Positions 15,119 through 22,972 of a DNA stretch of 52,232 nucleotides are shown piece by piece (the first letter of the stretch is position 1; every line of letters begins with the position of its first letter). Made by a program: the position numbers and the translations under genes. The notes under the pieces are model-generated. The model was not told the DNA's origin. It was given only the letters and a program-made list of their open reading frames with translations, and did not search any database. The stretch comes from an uncultured Clostridia bacterium (GTDB lineage Bacteria > Bacillota > Clostridia > Oscillospirales > Oscillospiraceae): NCBI GenBank assembly GCA_937858235.1, contig CALLZZ010000287.1, forward strand, positions 1 through 52,232, read 5' to 3'.

Positions 15119-16597
15119 CTACAAAATGATACAGATCAATCCGCTGGTTCCCTCATTAATGATACGTTCCAGGGTTTCTCGCAGTTTCACCCGCGCTTCC
15201 TCCGGCATACGCATCAGTTTACCCTGCAAATCCTCATTGACCAGCTCGTGGAAAGACTTACCAAATATGTTGGACTGCCAAATTTTTTTGATGTCGCCTT
15301 CAAATTCCTGTAAAAGGTAGTGGATCATCTCTTCCGACTGCTTTTCATTGCCTACAATGGGTGAGATCATGGTCTCAATATCCGCTCGTATCATGTGAAT
15401 AGAAGGTGCACTCGCCTTGAGCTTTACGCCATATCGGCCGCCCTGTTTTACGATCTCCGGCTCCTCCAACTGTAGTTCATCAATAGACGGAACAACAATT
15501 CCGTATCCGTTTTCCCGCACTTCCTGTAACGCTTCAGAAACCTTGTCGTACTCCGCTTTGACGCCAGAGAGCAGGGTCAACATCTGGAGCAAATCTCCAT
15601 CGTCCTTTACCTCCAGGCCAGACTGCTCACTCAGCGTTTGGTAGAACAGTGATCTCGGAACGCTGAGTTGTACCTGTGCGATACCGGTACCAAGATTCAT
15701 GGACATAATCTCTGTTCTGTCTATGGTATCGCACTGCCCCATCCGTTCAATGGCAGGCTGTACCTCTTTTAGTCGATGCATCTGATGACTGCTCTCTCGA
15801 ATGGAAGCGTACAATTCTTCCTTAATGGGGTGACTGTAGGGCAGCGCATCGACCCAGGATGGCAGATAAAGATCCAACTCTTTTACCGGGAATTCGTAGA
15901 GTACTGCTTTAATAATTCCTGCTACATTTTCCTCTGATAAGGTCTGGCAGTTCACTGGCATACAGGTAACACCGTACCGACTGGTAATGTCCGCACTGAT
16001 TGCCAGGGTTCGCTCTTCCAAGGGATGTTGGGAATTTAACAGCACCATAAAGGGTTTCCCCAATGCCTGCAGCTCCCGAATGGCTCGTTCCTCTGCCTCT
16101 AAGTAATCGGAACGTGGGATCTCTGAAATAGAACCATCCGTTGTAATCACGATTCCAATGGTGGAATGCTCTTCGATCACCTTTCTGGTTCCGATTTCCG
16201 CGGCTTCACTCATCGGTATCTCATAGTCAAACCACGGCGTCGTTACCATGCGTGGTGCATCATCCTCCATCTGGCCTACTGCACCGGGCACCAAATACCC
16301 AACGCTGTCGATCAAACGAACGGAAAAACTTCCGCCATCATCAAGCTTTAATTGAACCGCTTCTTCCGGAACAAATTTTGGTTCTGCGGTCATGATTGTC
16401 CGTCCAGAACCACTTTGTGGCAGCTCGTCCCTAGCCCGCTCCCGTCGATACACGTTGTCGATGTTTGGGATGACCATGGTCTCCATGAACCGCTTGATAA
16501 ACGTAGACTTTCCGGTTCTTACCGGACCAACCACTCCAATATAGATGTCCCCGCCGGTTCTCCATGCAATTTCTTCATAAATCTGATTATTTTCCAC
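15119..16597 (-). CDS. spoIVA: Stage IV sporulation protein A, spore coat basement-layer ATPase
   Basis: SpoIVA polymerises by ATP hydrolysis on the outer forespore membrane and forms the platform for coat assembly. The 492-residue protein has the family P-loop GVVGPVRTGKSTFIKRFM, IDSVGYLVPGA, the long conserved middle region (TTPWFDYEIPMSEAAEIGT) and the C-terminal forespore-targeting end GTSGLICIIL. Length equals that of Bacillus SpoIVA. It starts 15 bases after sipL, with spoVM just beyond, so its two known partners are encoded in the same cluster. Expression in the mother cell under sigma-E is expected from the family. Confidence 0.97.
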   Translation of the reverse strand: MENNQIYEEIAWRTGGDIYIGVVGPVRTGKSTFIKRFMETMVIPNIDNVYRRERARDELPQSGSGRTIMTAEPKFVPEEAVQLKLDDGGSFSVRLIDSVGYLVPGAVGQMEDDAPRMVTTPWFDYEIPMSEAAEIGTRKVIEEHSTIGIVITTDGSISEIPRSDYLEAEERAIRELQALGKPFMVLLNSQHPLEERTLAISADITSRYGVTCMPVNCQTLSEENVAGIIKAVLYEFPVKELDLYLPSWVDALPYSHPIKEELYASIRESSHQMHRLKEVQPAIERMGQCDTIDRTEIMSMNLGTGIAQVQLSVPRSLFYQTLSEQSGLEVKDDGDLLQMLTLLSGVKAEYDKVSEALQEVRENGYGIVVPSIDELQLEEPEIVKQGGRYGVKLKASAPSIHMIRADIETMISPIVGNEKQSEEMIHYLLQEFEGDIKKIWQSNIFGKSFHELVNEDLQGKLMRMPEEARVKLRETLERIINEGTSGLICIIL

Positions 16598-16612
16598 GAA
16601 CTCACCTCCTGC

Positions 16613-18130
16613 TTACCGTTTATGTGGAATCAACAGCAGTTGCCCTGATTCCGCAGTATCCTCTTCTAGTCCATTTGCCTGCTGAATTTCACTGATGGTT
16701 GTAGCATATGCCTTGGCAATGTCCCACAGAGATTCTCCGTCGATCATTTGCCGTAACACAATGGATGGTTTACCCTCCTGTTCAAGAAGTTGGTTTTCAT
16801 CCATATCCAGCGCTGAAATTCCCAGTCGTTCCTCCCTGCGCAGCAACAGCATCTGAAACTCCACGCCTACTCTCAGTTCTACTCCGTTGGCTGCCGGCAA
16901 TGCATTTCCTTCCGTCAGCACACAGGTTACCATTGCCTCAACTTCGCCGGTGACTGCAACCTCGCTTTCCAAGGTCAAGTGTCGGCTCAGCCGTTCCACA
17001 CTTCCCCCCTCATCCACGCAGAGCAATTCCATTTGCACTGCCGCCTTCAGAACCAGTTTTTCCGCTGTTTTTGTCGTGGAAGCCTGCACCACCAAACAAC
17101 GCAGATCCAGTATGGAAACATCCTTCTCCCCGGTTTCCAGCAGTTCTCGTTTGGATTCCCGGCGAACGCCGCGTTCTACCATCTGCGGAAAAACAAAGGG
17201 TGAGAAATTAGGCTGCACGCAACAGCGCACGCTGTAGGCATCTGCCAAAAGTGGCAGGCTTTTGGGTGCCCGGATTTCCGCATACGCGTACAACTCCAGC
17301 TCCACTACCATACTTCTACCGTCCCCAGACAGCTCACCCAGACTCCAATTCAAAAGTACCGCTTCCATTTGGAACTCCGCAGTTTCATCTGCTTCCGGTG
17401 CGTCCAGGATTTGGGAATATGGCAGAACAAACTCTGTTACAAGTGTGGTATGATCTACGCTCCGGTAGAGCATACGCAGAACAACATCTCCTTTGAACAC
17501 CAACTTGCCGCCAATCAGCTTTGCGTCACTACAGCTGACATCAGACTGTACTCGTAAAATCTCCTCAATCGCTGGTTGACTGCCGGAAAGGTTCAACTGA
17601 TCCTGAAACTGGAATCGTTTTTCTGGTACCGCGATTGCAAAGTACCCTTCCGCTTGTTCCTGCTTCTCTTCTACCACACCGGATTCCGTTACACCACAGG
17701 GGAGCAGCAAGGTTTCGGTTTGATAGACGCGGAGGGTAATTTCATAGTTTACTCGGATCAGTATCTTCCGCGGATTGATGGCCTTTGTTTCTGCGGACAG
17801 AATCCGCGGGATTGCTACTACACTACACCTTGCGTTGATCGTTTCCTGATCTACACTGCACTGAAATTCCAGCTCCGCCCCCAAGCTGTTGATCTCCCCC
17901 GTATTTTCTGGCAGATACAGAATACTACAGCGAATTCGTCCAGCAAGGGACACGGCGCCATCCGAAGCTTCCCTGGTGTTCAAACAGCAGATACAGTTGG
18001 TATCCAGCAGTCTAGAAATATCAGGGTAAGCATCCGGTACGATCATTTCCATAGTTTCTTCTCTGGCAACCTGTGTATGGAAAATCAAGTCATAATATGG
18101 CAGTGAGGTTTTATTCAATTCTAATTCCAA
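16613..18130 (-). CDS. sipL: SipL-like SpoIVA-interacting protein (DUF3794-LysM)
   Basis: SipL is the clostridial coat morphogenetic protein that binds SpoIVA through its LysM domain. This 505-residue protein has DUF3794 repeats over the N-terminal and middle parts (for example MEMIVPDAYPDISRLLD near residue 28) and a C-terminal LysM of about 45 residues (DGESLWDIAKAYATTISEIQ, then LLLIPHKR). A TTG start at 18130 is chosen because AAAGGAGAGG lies six bases upstream. A farther ATG at 18163 would place the start inside a hairpin. It is directly upstream of spoIVA and downstream of spoVM. Confidence 0.9.
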   Translation of the reverse strand: MELELNKTSLPYYDLIFHTQVAREETMEMIVPDAYPDISRLLDTNCICCLNTREASDGAVSLAGRIRCSILYLPENTGEINSLGAELEFQCSVDQETINARCSVVAIPRILSAETKAINPRKILIRVNYEITLRVYQTETLLLPCGVTESGVVEEKQEQAEGYFAIAVPEKRFQFQDQLNLSGSQPAIEEILRVQSDVSCSDAKLIGGKLVFKGDVVLRMLYRSVDHTTLVTEFVLPYSQILDAPEADETAEFQMEAVLLNWSLGELSGDGRSMVVELELYAYAEIRAPKSLPLLADAYSVRCCVQPNFSPFVFPQMVERGVRRESKRELLETGEKDVSILDLRCLVVQASTTKTAEKLVLKAAVQMELLCVDEGGSVERLSRHLTLESEVAVTGEVEAMVTCVLTEGNALPAANGVELRVGVEFQMLLLRREERLGISALDMDENQLLEQEGKPSIVLRQMIDGESLWDIAKAYATTISEIQQANGLEEDTAESGQLLLIPHKR

Positions 18131-18147
18131 ATGCTTCCTCTCCTTTG

Positions 18148-18173
18148 ACCCGGAACACAACATGGTTCCGGGT
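18148..18173. repeat. 9-bp hairpin between spoVM and sipL
   Basis: Arms 18148-18156 and 18165-18173 are perfect complements with an 8-nt loop. It sits two bases upstream of the sipL Shine-Dalgarno sequence and has no T-run, suggesting RNA processing or stability rather than termination. Confidence 0.6.
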
Positions 18174-18224
18174 GTGATTCTATCAGGAGATTATGTGCAG
18201 AGGCCGGTCAATAGAACTGTTTTA

Positions 18225-18293
18225 CTAAATTCGAAAGACTCTTCTCAGTAATCCAGCTAACATTTTCGGTGCACGCAAAATAACGATTTTCAT
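18225..18293 (-). CDS. spoVM: SpoVM, 22-aa membrane-curvature-sensing coat anchor
   Basis: The 22-residue reading frame starts MKIVILRAPKMLAG and ends in an Arg-rich amphipathic helix. Bacillus SpoVM (26 aa) is an amphipathic helix that recognises forespore membrane curvature and recruits SpoIVA. The critical Pro9 is present, as are Lys2, Lys10, Leu12, Gly14 and Arg17 at the same positions. The ATG has an excellent AGGAGG nine bases upstream. It lies after thiN, as in B. subtilis, and before sipL and spoIVA. It is too short for ordinary gene callers, but motif, ribosome site and context together are convincing. Confidence 0.9.
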   Translation of the reverse strand: MKIVILRAPKMLAGLLRRVFRI

Positions 18294-18312
18294 AGTTATA
18301 TTCCTCCTAATA

Positions 18313-18492
18313 TCAATATTTTCGCATCCAGGCCAATCCAAGCAGAATCATGGCAAGAGCGGACACAAACATAATTACACCAATGGGTAAAACCATGGCC
18401 AACAGAATTCCGATTCCGAGGGAAATGGCACAAAGCCCTCTTCCCCTACAACTGCGCAAAAAACCGCCCCCCTTCCGATCTGCAGACTGCAT
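18313..18492 (-). CDS. Small membrane protein between thiN and spoVM
   Basis: This is a 59-residue protein with a basic, Gly/Arg-rich head (KGGGFLRSCRGRG) and two hydrophobic segments (AISLGIGILLAMVLPIG and VIMFVSALAMILLGLAW), giving a likely helical hairpin with both ends on the cytosolic side. I do not recognise the family. The start is uncertain: no good ribosome site precedes the ATG at 18492, and a TTG at 18507 would overlap a promoter-like sequence. It sits 47 bases after thiN and 19 bases before spoVM, so a spore-coat or forespore-membrane role is possible but unproven. Confidence 0.6.
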   Translation of the reverse strand: MQSADRKGGGFLRSCRGRGLCAISLGIGILLAMVLPIGVIMFVSALAMILLGLAWMRKY

Positions 18493-18505
18493 TACTGCTA
18501 TCCAC

Positions 18506-18534
18506 AATATACGTCAGGAGACGGTTAAATGTGC
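18506..18534 (-). promoter_or_regulatory. Possible sigma-E promoter for the spoVM-sipL-spoIVA unit
   Basis: GCACATT (18534-18528) and CGTATATT (18513-18506) are separated by 14 bases on the minus strand. They approximate the sigma-E pattern (KMATATT, N14-15, CATACANT) with a few mismatches. The position at the end of thiN fits a sporulation-specific start. Confidence 0.3.
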
Positions 18535-18539
18535 CGATC

Positions 18540-19223
18540 TCAAATTGATTCTGTTTTAGATCCGGAATTTTTTTCCCAGAGGGGTACGCTGCGTACCAGC
18601 AAAGCAGCTCCCGTACCAATGGTAATTTCCGCTTCAAATCCATCAAGGATTTCGTTGCTTACCGTTCTGGTGCTACCTCGTGGTACCGTTGCCTCATGGA
18701 GGAGATATTTCGTTCCCTGTATGCTGACGCCGTGCAACTGGGCATCCAGAGGGATCAATCCCAAATAGCGGTAGGGTGGATCGTTGGGAATGTGGACACT
18801 GCCGGGATCCAAGTAACGCACTTCGTTCACCGAATCCAAAAAGAGTCCCTGCCCACCTTGCAACGCAATCTGTTCCAGGAGCTGCAAGTTTGCCAGGTGA
18901 TGATCTCCTCTGCCTCCCGATGCACCCCACAAAACAATGCGTTGAAAACCATTCGCTAATGCATGCTGCACCGCTGCCTCCAGATCTGTCACGTCCTTTT
19001 CCACCGGTAAAACCTCACCAGATAAACCAGCAGCGAAGCCGCCGGAATCTCCATCTCCCGTATACCAGTCGATGGATAGCCCAGCCTGCTCCGCGCTGAT
19101 TCTGCCACCGTCTGCGGCAATCATGTACGCGCCCTCCAGTGGATAGCGCTTCAAGTTTTCCCAGCTTCCACAAGGAGCAGAGCCGATCACCACTGCTGTG
19201 GCTTCCTTTACTTTGTCTCCCAT
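18540..19223 (-). CDS. thiN: Thiamine pyrophosphokinase
   Basis: ThiN transfers pyrophosphate from ATP to thiamine to give thiamine diphosphate. The 227-residue protein shows the N-terminal MIAADGGRISAEQAG, the family motif WYTGDGDSGG with metal-binding Asp residues, KDVTDLEAAVQHA, WGASGGRGDHHLANLQLL, and a C-terminal thiamine-binding part (GTKYLLHEATVPRGSTRTVS). The start has AAGGAGCAT upstream and overlaps the rsgA end by 16 bases. Synteny rsgA-thiN-spoVM matches B. subtilis, except that rpe is missing between rsgA and thiN. Confidence 0.93.
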   Translation of the reverse strand: MGDKVKEATAVVIGSAPCGSWENLKRYPLEGAYMIAADGGRISAEQAGLSIDWYTGDGDSGGFAAGLSGEVLPVEKDVTDLEAAVQHALANGFQRIVLWGASGGRGDHHLANLQLLEQIALQGGQGLFLDSVNEVRYLDPGSVHIPNDPPYRYLGLIPLDAQLHGVSIQGTKYLLHEATVPRGSTRTVSNEILDGFEAEITIGTGAALLVRSVPLWEKNSGSKTESI

Positions 19224-20086
19224 GCTTTATGCTCCTTCGCTGTGGCATATAGGCGGACATAGCTGCTGTGTCTGCTCTTGTTGATTGCACCAACCTTGAC
19301 TGCCTGACAGATTGCACATCCTTTTTCCTTGACATGAGTGCAACCCACAAAGCGGCACTGACCCAGATAAGGAACAAACTCCCGGAACCCATAGGCAAGG
19401 CGCTCTTTGTCCAGCAACTCCGTAACCTCCGTATCAAAGGCGGCAAAGCCTGGTGTATCTGCAATCACTGCGTTGCCCTCCAGCCGGAACAGCTCTACAT
19501 GACGGGTCGTATGTCTGCCACGGCCTAGCTTTTTGCTAACCTCGCCTGTTTCAATTCCAAAGCGCGGATCCAATGCGTTTAAAATACTAGATTTTCCTAC
19601 ACCGGAATTTCCGGTAAACACTGAGGTTTTGCCCTTCAAGCATTCCCGCAGGGAATCCATTCCCTCTCCCGTTTTGGCACTGACCTGAAAGGCTTGCAGC
19701 CCGGCAGAGTGATAACACCGACAAAGTGCGTCACCGGATTCCAGATCACATTTATTGATTACCAGAATCGGCTCGCAAGATTTTAATTCTGCGATGGCTG
19801 CCACCCGGTCAATCAAAAACGGATCTGTCACAGGAATTGTCTGCGCTGCAATCATTATCATCTGATCCATGTTGGCAACGGAGGGGCGTTGGAACTTATT
19901 CTTACGTGGTGCAATCTGATCCAACCGCCCCTTGCCCGGTTCTGTGGGTGCAATCTCCACCCAATCACCTACCAGCGGCGTGACTTTTTCGTAGCGGAAT
20001 TTTCCGCGAGGCTTGCATTGGATGATTTCACCATCGCAGTCTACATAGTAGAAGCCACTGAGGGCTTTCACAATCAATCCCCTCAT
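19208..20086 (-). CDS. rsgA: Ribosome small-subunit biogenesis GTPase RsgA
   Basis: RsgA is a circularly permuted GTPase that checks maturation of the 30S subunit. The 292-residue protein has an N-terminal OB fold (KFRYEKVTPLVGDWVEI). The G motifs come in permuted order: NKCDL (G4), GNSGVGKSSILNALD (G1), RHTTRHVEL (G2) and DTPGFAAFD (G3). A zinc-binding C-terminal segment CRFVGCTHVKEKGCAICQ follows. Its ATG overlaps the prkC stop as ATGA, so translation is coupled. It belongs to the prpC-prkC-rsgA-thiN transcript. Confidence 0.96.
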   Translation of the reverse strand: MRGLIVKALSGFYYVDCDGEIIQCKPRGKFRYEKVTPLVGDWVEIAPTEPGKGRLDQIAPRKNKFQRPSVANMDQMIMIAAQTIPVTDPFLIDRVAAIAELKSCEPILVINKCDLESGDALCRCYHSAGLQAFQVSAKTGEGMDSLRECLKGKTSVFTGNSGVGKSSILNALDPRFGIETGEVSKKLGRGRHTTRHVELFRLEGNAVIADTPGFAAFDTEVTELLDKERLAYGFREFVPYLGQCRFVGCTHVKEKGCAICQAVKVGAINKSRHSSYVRLYATAKEHKAWETK

Positions 20087-22176
20087 GAAACAGAGTAATC
20101 GCTGTAAGCTTCGCCATCCACTGTAACGTCAATACTGTCAATGGCACCTACATAGCTGACAGAGATTACGCTTTCATCTACTCCAACGGACTTACTGTAA
20201 AGGATGCCTCCATTTACCTGGATCACCACTGTAGAGGCGGCCTCTCGTTCACCTGGCAGTGTCACTTTAATCTGGTGGGTTGTTTCATCTGCGTTGTCTC
20301 CGCTTCCATCGGGATCAGACCCACCACTGCCATCCGGTTTAGTATTACCATCGTTATCATCGGGTTTCGATCCATTGTTTTGAGGTCCTTTGCTAATCTG
20401 GAAGTTTACTTTTGTACCCACTTCCACTTCAGCGCCTTCTTTTACGCTCTGAAATACAACCGTCCCCTTTTCTTCTTCACTGTCCACTTTGGTAACGCTA
20501 CCCAACGTTAAGCCCAAATCTTTAATGGTGCTCTTTGCTCGGGACTGAGTCATTCCCTTTAGCGATACCATGGTCACAGTTTTGATCTCCTGACCCTTAC
20601 TGATATTCAGATTCACTGTCTGACCCTCAGTCAACTCGGTACCGGCAACCGGATCTGTGGAAATAACCAGGTTCTTGTCATATTTATCGTTATACTCCGA
20701 ATGGTAGTTGACCACCACACCGTAGTCGTTGTTCAGCGTCTTAATCCAGGACTGGTAGTTCTCACCCACTATATTCGGCATATATTTCACATCTGCTTCG
20801 GTTTCTTCCTCTGCGCAGAGAGTGACCGTAATATCTGTCACATCAGATTTAGTTTTTGTATTTCCCTCGGGGTCCTGCCTAATAATTTGACCTGGTTCAA
20901 ACTGGCTGTTATAGGCCTTTTCCTCGCTGACCTTGATGGTAAAATGCCCTTCTAGTTCTTTATCCTCCGCAATAACAGAAATTGCTTCAGAGTAAGTTTT
21001 TCCTGTCAAATCCGGCACTATATAAGTTGTTCCGCTACTGAAAATACCTGACAGTATCATTTTCCATAGCAGAAATAAAATAAGGCAGACTACCACAACG
21101 ATGGCAACCACCGTGCCAACCATAACTGCTGTACGCTTTCCGTCCCCTGCCTCAGCTTCCTCTACTACCGCAGGTTCGGGTTCCGGAGGCGCAACGACTT
21201 CTTGGATTTTTGGTCGTTGAAGCTCAGTTTTCCGCTTCTGAATATCGCCCTCAGTTATCAGAACCGCACTGTGAATTTGAGTGGGCTCATCTTCGTCGAT
21301 CTGCTGTCTTTCCAGGACCCAAGGATCGGAATAACCAAAATCGATTTCAGGATTTTTCCGGAATGCATCCAAATCAGATAGCATGGCATCTGCATCGTCA
21401 TAACGCAGGTCTCGATTAGGTGCCATAGCCTTTTTGGTAATTTGCTCCATCCCAAAAGGAATGTCCGGATTCACCGAACGAGGTGGTTCCGGAATCGCGT
21501 TCACATGCTGAAGGGCTACTGCAACGGGAGAGTCTCCCTTATAGGGTAGCGTCCCAGTAAGCATCTCGTATAAAACCACGCCTGCTGAATACAGGTCACT
21601 GCGGGCATCAATAACACTGCCTCGAGCCTGTTCCGGAGAGATATAATGTACGCTCCCCAGAGCTTCCTGGGTCATCGTACGTTGAGAGTCTGTGATTCTA
21701 GCAATGCCAAAATCGGCCACTTTTACGCTTCCGTCCCTCAAAACCATAATGTTTTGTGGCTTTATATCACGGTGAATAATACCGCGACTATGAGCATGAC
21801 GCAACGCCTGCAAAATCTGAACCGTAAAGTGCAGTGCTTCTCTCCAGTTCAGACTGCTGCCTCGCTTTTTCATATACTGTTTTAACGTGATGCCTTCGAT
21901 CAGCTCCATCACGATATACTCCACGCCCTCGGACTGATTCACATCGAAAACGTTGACAATATTCGGATGGCTGAGCTTTGCAACGGCCTGAGACTCATCG
22001 TGAAAGCGATTGCGAATTTCGTTATCCTCCGCTAAATCCTCTTTCAAAATCTTAATTGCTACCATTCGATTTAATCGATGGCATTTTGCCTTATAAACAA
22101 CCGCCATCCCACCTGTGCCTAAAATGTCCAGGATTTCATAACGATCGTCGAGAAATTTTCCTATGTACTGATCCAT
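20083..22176 (-). CDS. prkC: PASTA-domain Ser/Thr protein kinase
   Basis: This 697-residue transmembrane kinase senses cell-wall fragments through external PASTA repeats; in Bacillus PrkC triggers germination. The catalytic domain shows GTGGMAVVYKAK, HRDIKPQN and VADFGIAR with the activation loop GSVHYISPEQARG. A single transmembrane helix follows near residue 370 (VVAIVVVVCLILFLLW), then three PASTA repeats. A Gly/Asp/Pro-rich linker leads to a C-terminal beta-rich tail of about 65 residues. The ATG at 22176 is chosen over earlier frames for its GAGGAG site. It lies four bases after the phosphatase gene stop. Confidence 0.96.
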   Translation of the reverse strand: MDQYIGKFLDDRYEILDILGTGGMAVVYKAKCHRLNRMVAIKILKEDLAEDNEIRNRFHDESQAVAKLSHPNIVNVFDVNQSEGVEYIVMELIEGITLKQYMKKRGSSLNWREALHFTVQILQALRHAHSRGIIHRDIKPQNIMVLRDGSVKVADFGIARITDSQRTMTQEALGSVHYISPEQARGSVIDARSDLYSAGVVLYEMLTGTLPYKGDSPVAVALQHVNAIPEPPRSVNPDIPFGMEQITKKAMAPNRDLRYDDADAMLSDLDAFRKNPEIDFGYSDPWVLERQQIDEDEPTQIHSAVLITEGDIQKRKTELQRPKIQEVVAPPEPEPAVVEEAEAGDGKRTAVMVGTVVAIVVVVCLILFLLWKMILSGIFSSGTTYIVPDLTGKTYSEAISVIAEDKELEGHFTIKVSEEKAYNSQFEPGQIIRQDPEGNTKTKSDVTDITVTLCAEEETEADVKYMPNIVGENYQSWIKTLNNDYGVVVNYHSEYNDKYDKNLVISTDPVAGTELTEGQTVNLNISKGQEIKTVTMVSLKGMTQSRAKSTIKDLGLTLGSVTKVDSEEEKGTVVFQSVKEGAEVEVGTKVNFQISKGPQNNGSKPDDNDGNTKPDGSGGSDPDGSGDNADETTHQIKVTLPGEREAASTVVIQVNGGILYSKSVGVDESVISVSYVGAIDSIDVTVDGEAYSDYSVS

Positions 22177-22180
22177 AGTA

Positions 22181-22921
22181 TTACTCCTCAATTTCATTTT
22201 CTTCTGGTGCATCCAGCGCCAGAAGGACTGCAGTTACGTTATCTGTAGCACCACGCTGCAACGCAATGTTTAACAAGCGCTGGCAGCATTCCGCTAACAA
22301 TCCACCGTGGAGCGCTTCAAATAGGATCTCCTGATCCTCCAGCATATTGCTTAACCCGTCGCTACACAGTAGGAGCATGCTCCCCGGTTCCATCTGTCTG
22401 CTGAACAAATCCCCTTCCAGATGGCGGTCAGCCCCCAGCGCACGGGTAATCACATTCTTGTTGGGGTGATTCCGCGCCTCCTGTGGGGTAATGCGACCTC
22501 GCTCCACCAAATCTTCCACCAAGGAGTGATCCCTGGTAATTCGTTCAATCCCGTTTTCAGAGATATAGTAGGCACGGCTGTCCCCTACATTGATTATATG
22601 TGCAATACCGTCTTCTATAAGCGCACCAACCAGGGTGGTTCCCATTCCGCGGCAATCCGGCTGGGTATGAGCGTGCTGCAACACCCGATTATTTGCCGCT
22701 GCCAGCGCGTTTGTCAGTCGTTCCGACGGCTCCTGGTGACTGTGTACTATTATCTCGGAAAAGACCTCTACCGCAAGTTTGCTAGCCACATTTCCGGCTC
22801 TTGCTCCGCCCATTCCATCGCAGACTAAAACAACACCGTTCTTTCCATCCGACCATTTAAAAAATGCATCTTGATTCTGCTCTCTGACCGCTCCGCGGTC
22901 GGTGAGTCCCCAAACATTCAT
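22181..22921 (-). CDS. prpC: PP2C-family Ser/Thr phosphatase
   Basis: PrpC reverses phosphorylation by the neighbouring kinase. This 246-residue PPM-family enzyme has the metal-binding motifs VREQNQDAFF, VLVCDGMGGARAGNVAS, GMGTTLVGALI, VGDSRAYY, LCSDGLSNML and GATDNVTAVLL in the canonical order. Length is typical. Its stop lies four bases before the kinase start, giving the conserved phosphatase-kinase pair. Confidence 0.96.
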   Translation of the reverse strand: MNVWGLTDRGAVREQNQDAFFKWSDGKNGVVLVCDGMGGARAGNVASKLAVEVFSEIIVHSHQEPSERLTNALAAANNRVLQHAHTQPDCRGMGTTLVGALIEDGIAHIINVGDSRAYYISENGIERITRDHSLVEDLVERGRITPQEARNHPNKNVITRALGADRHLEGDLFSRQMEPGSMLLLCSDGLSNMLEDQEILFEALHGGLLAECCQRLLNIALQRGATDNVTAVLLALDAPEENEIEE

Positions 22922-22972
22922 GCTTTTCGCCTTATTTCTCCACGCAAAACTTCATCATATCTCCGGCGTGGC

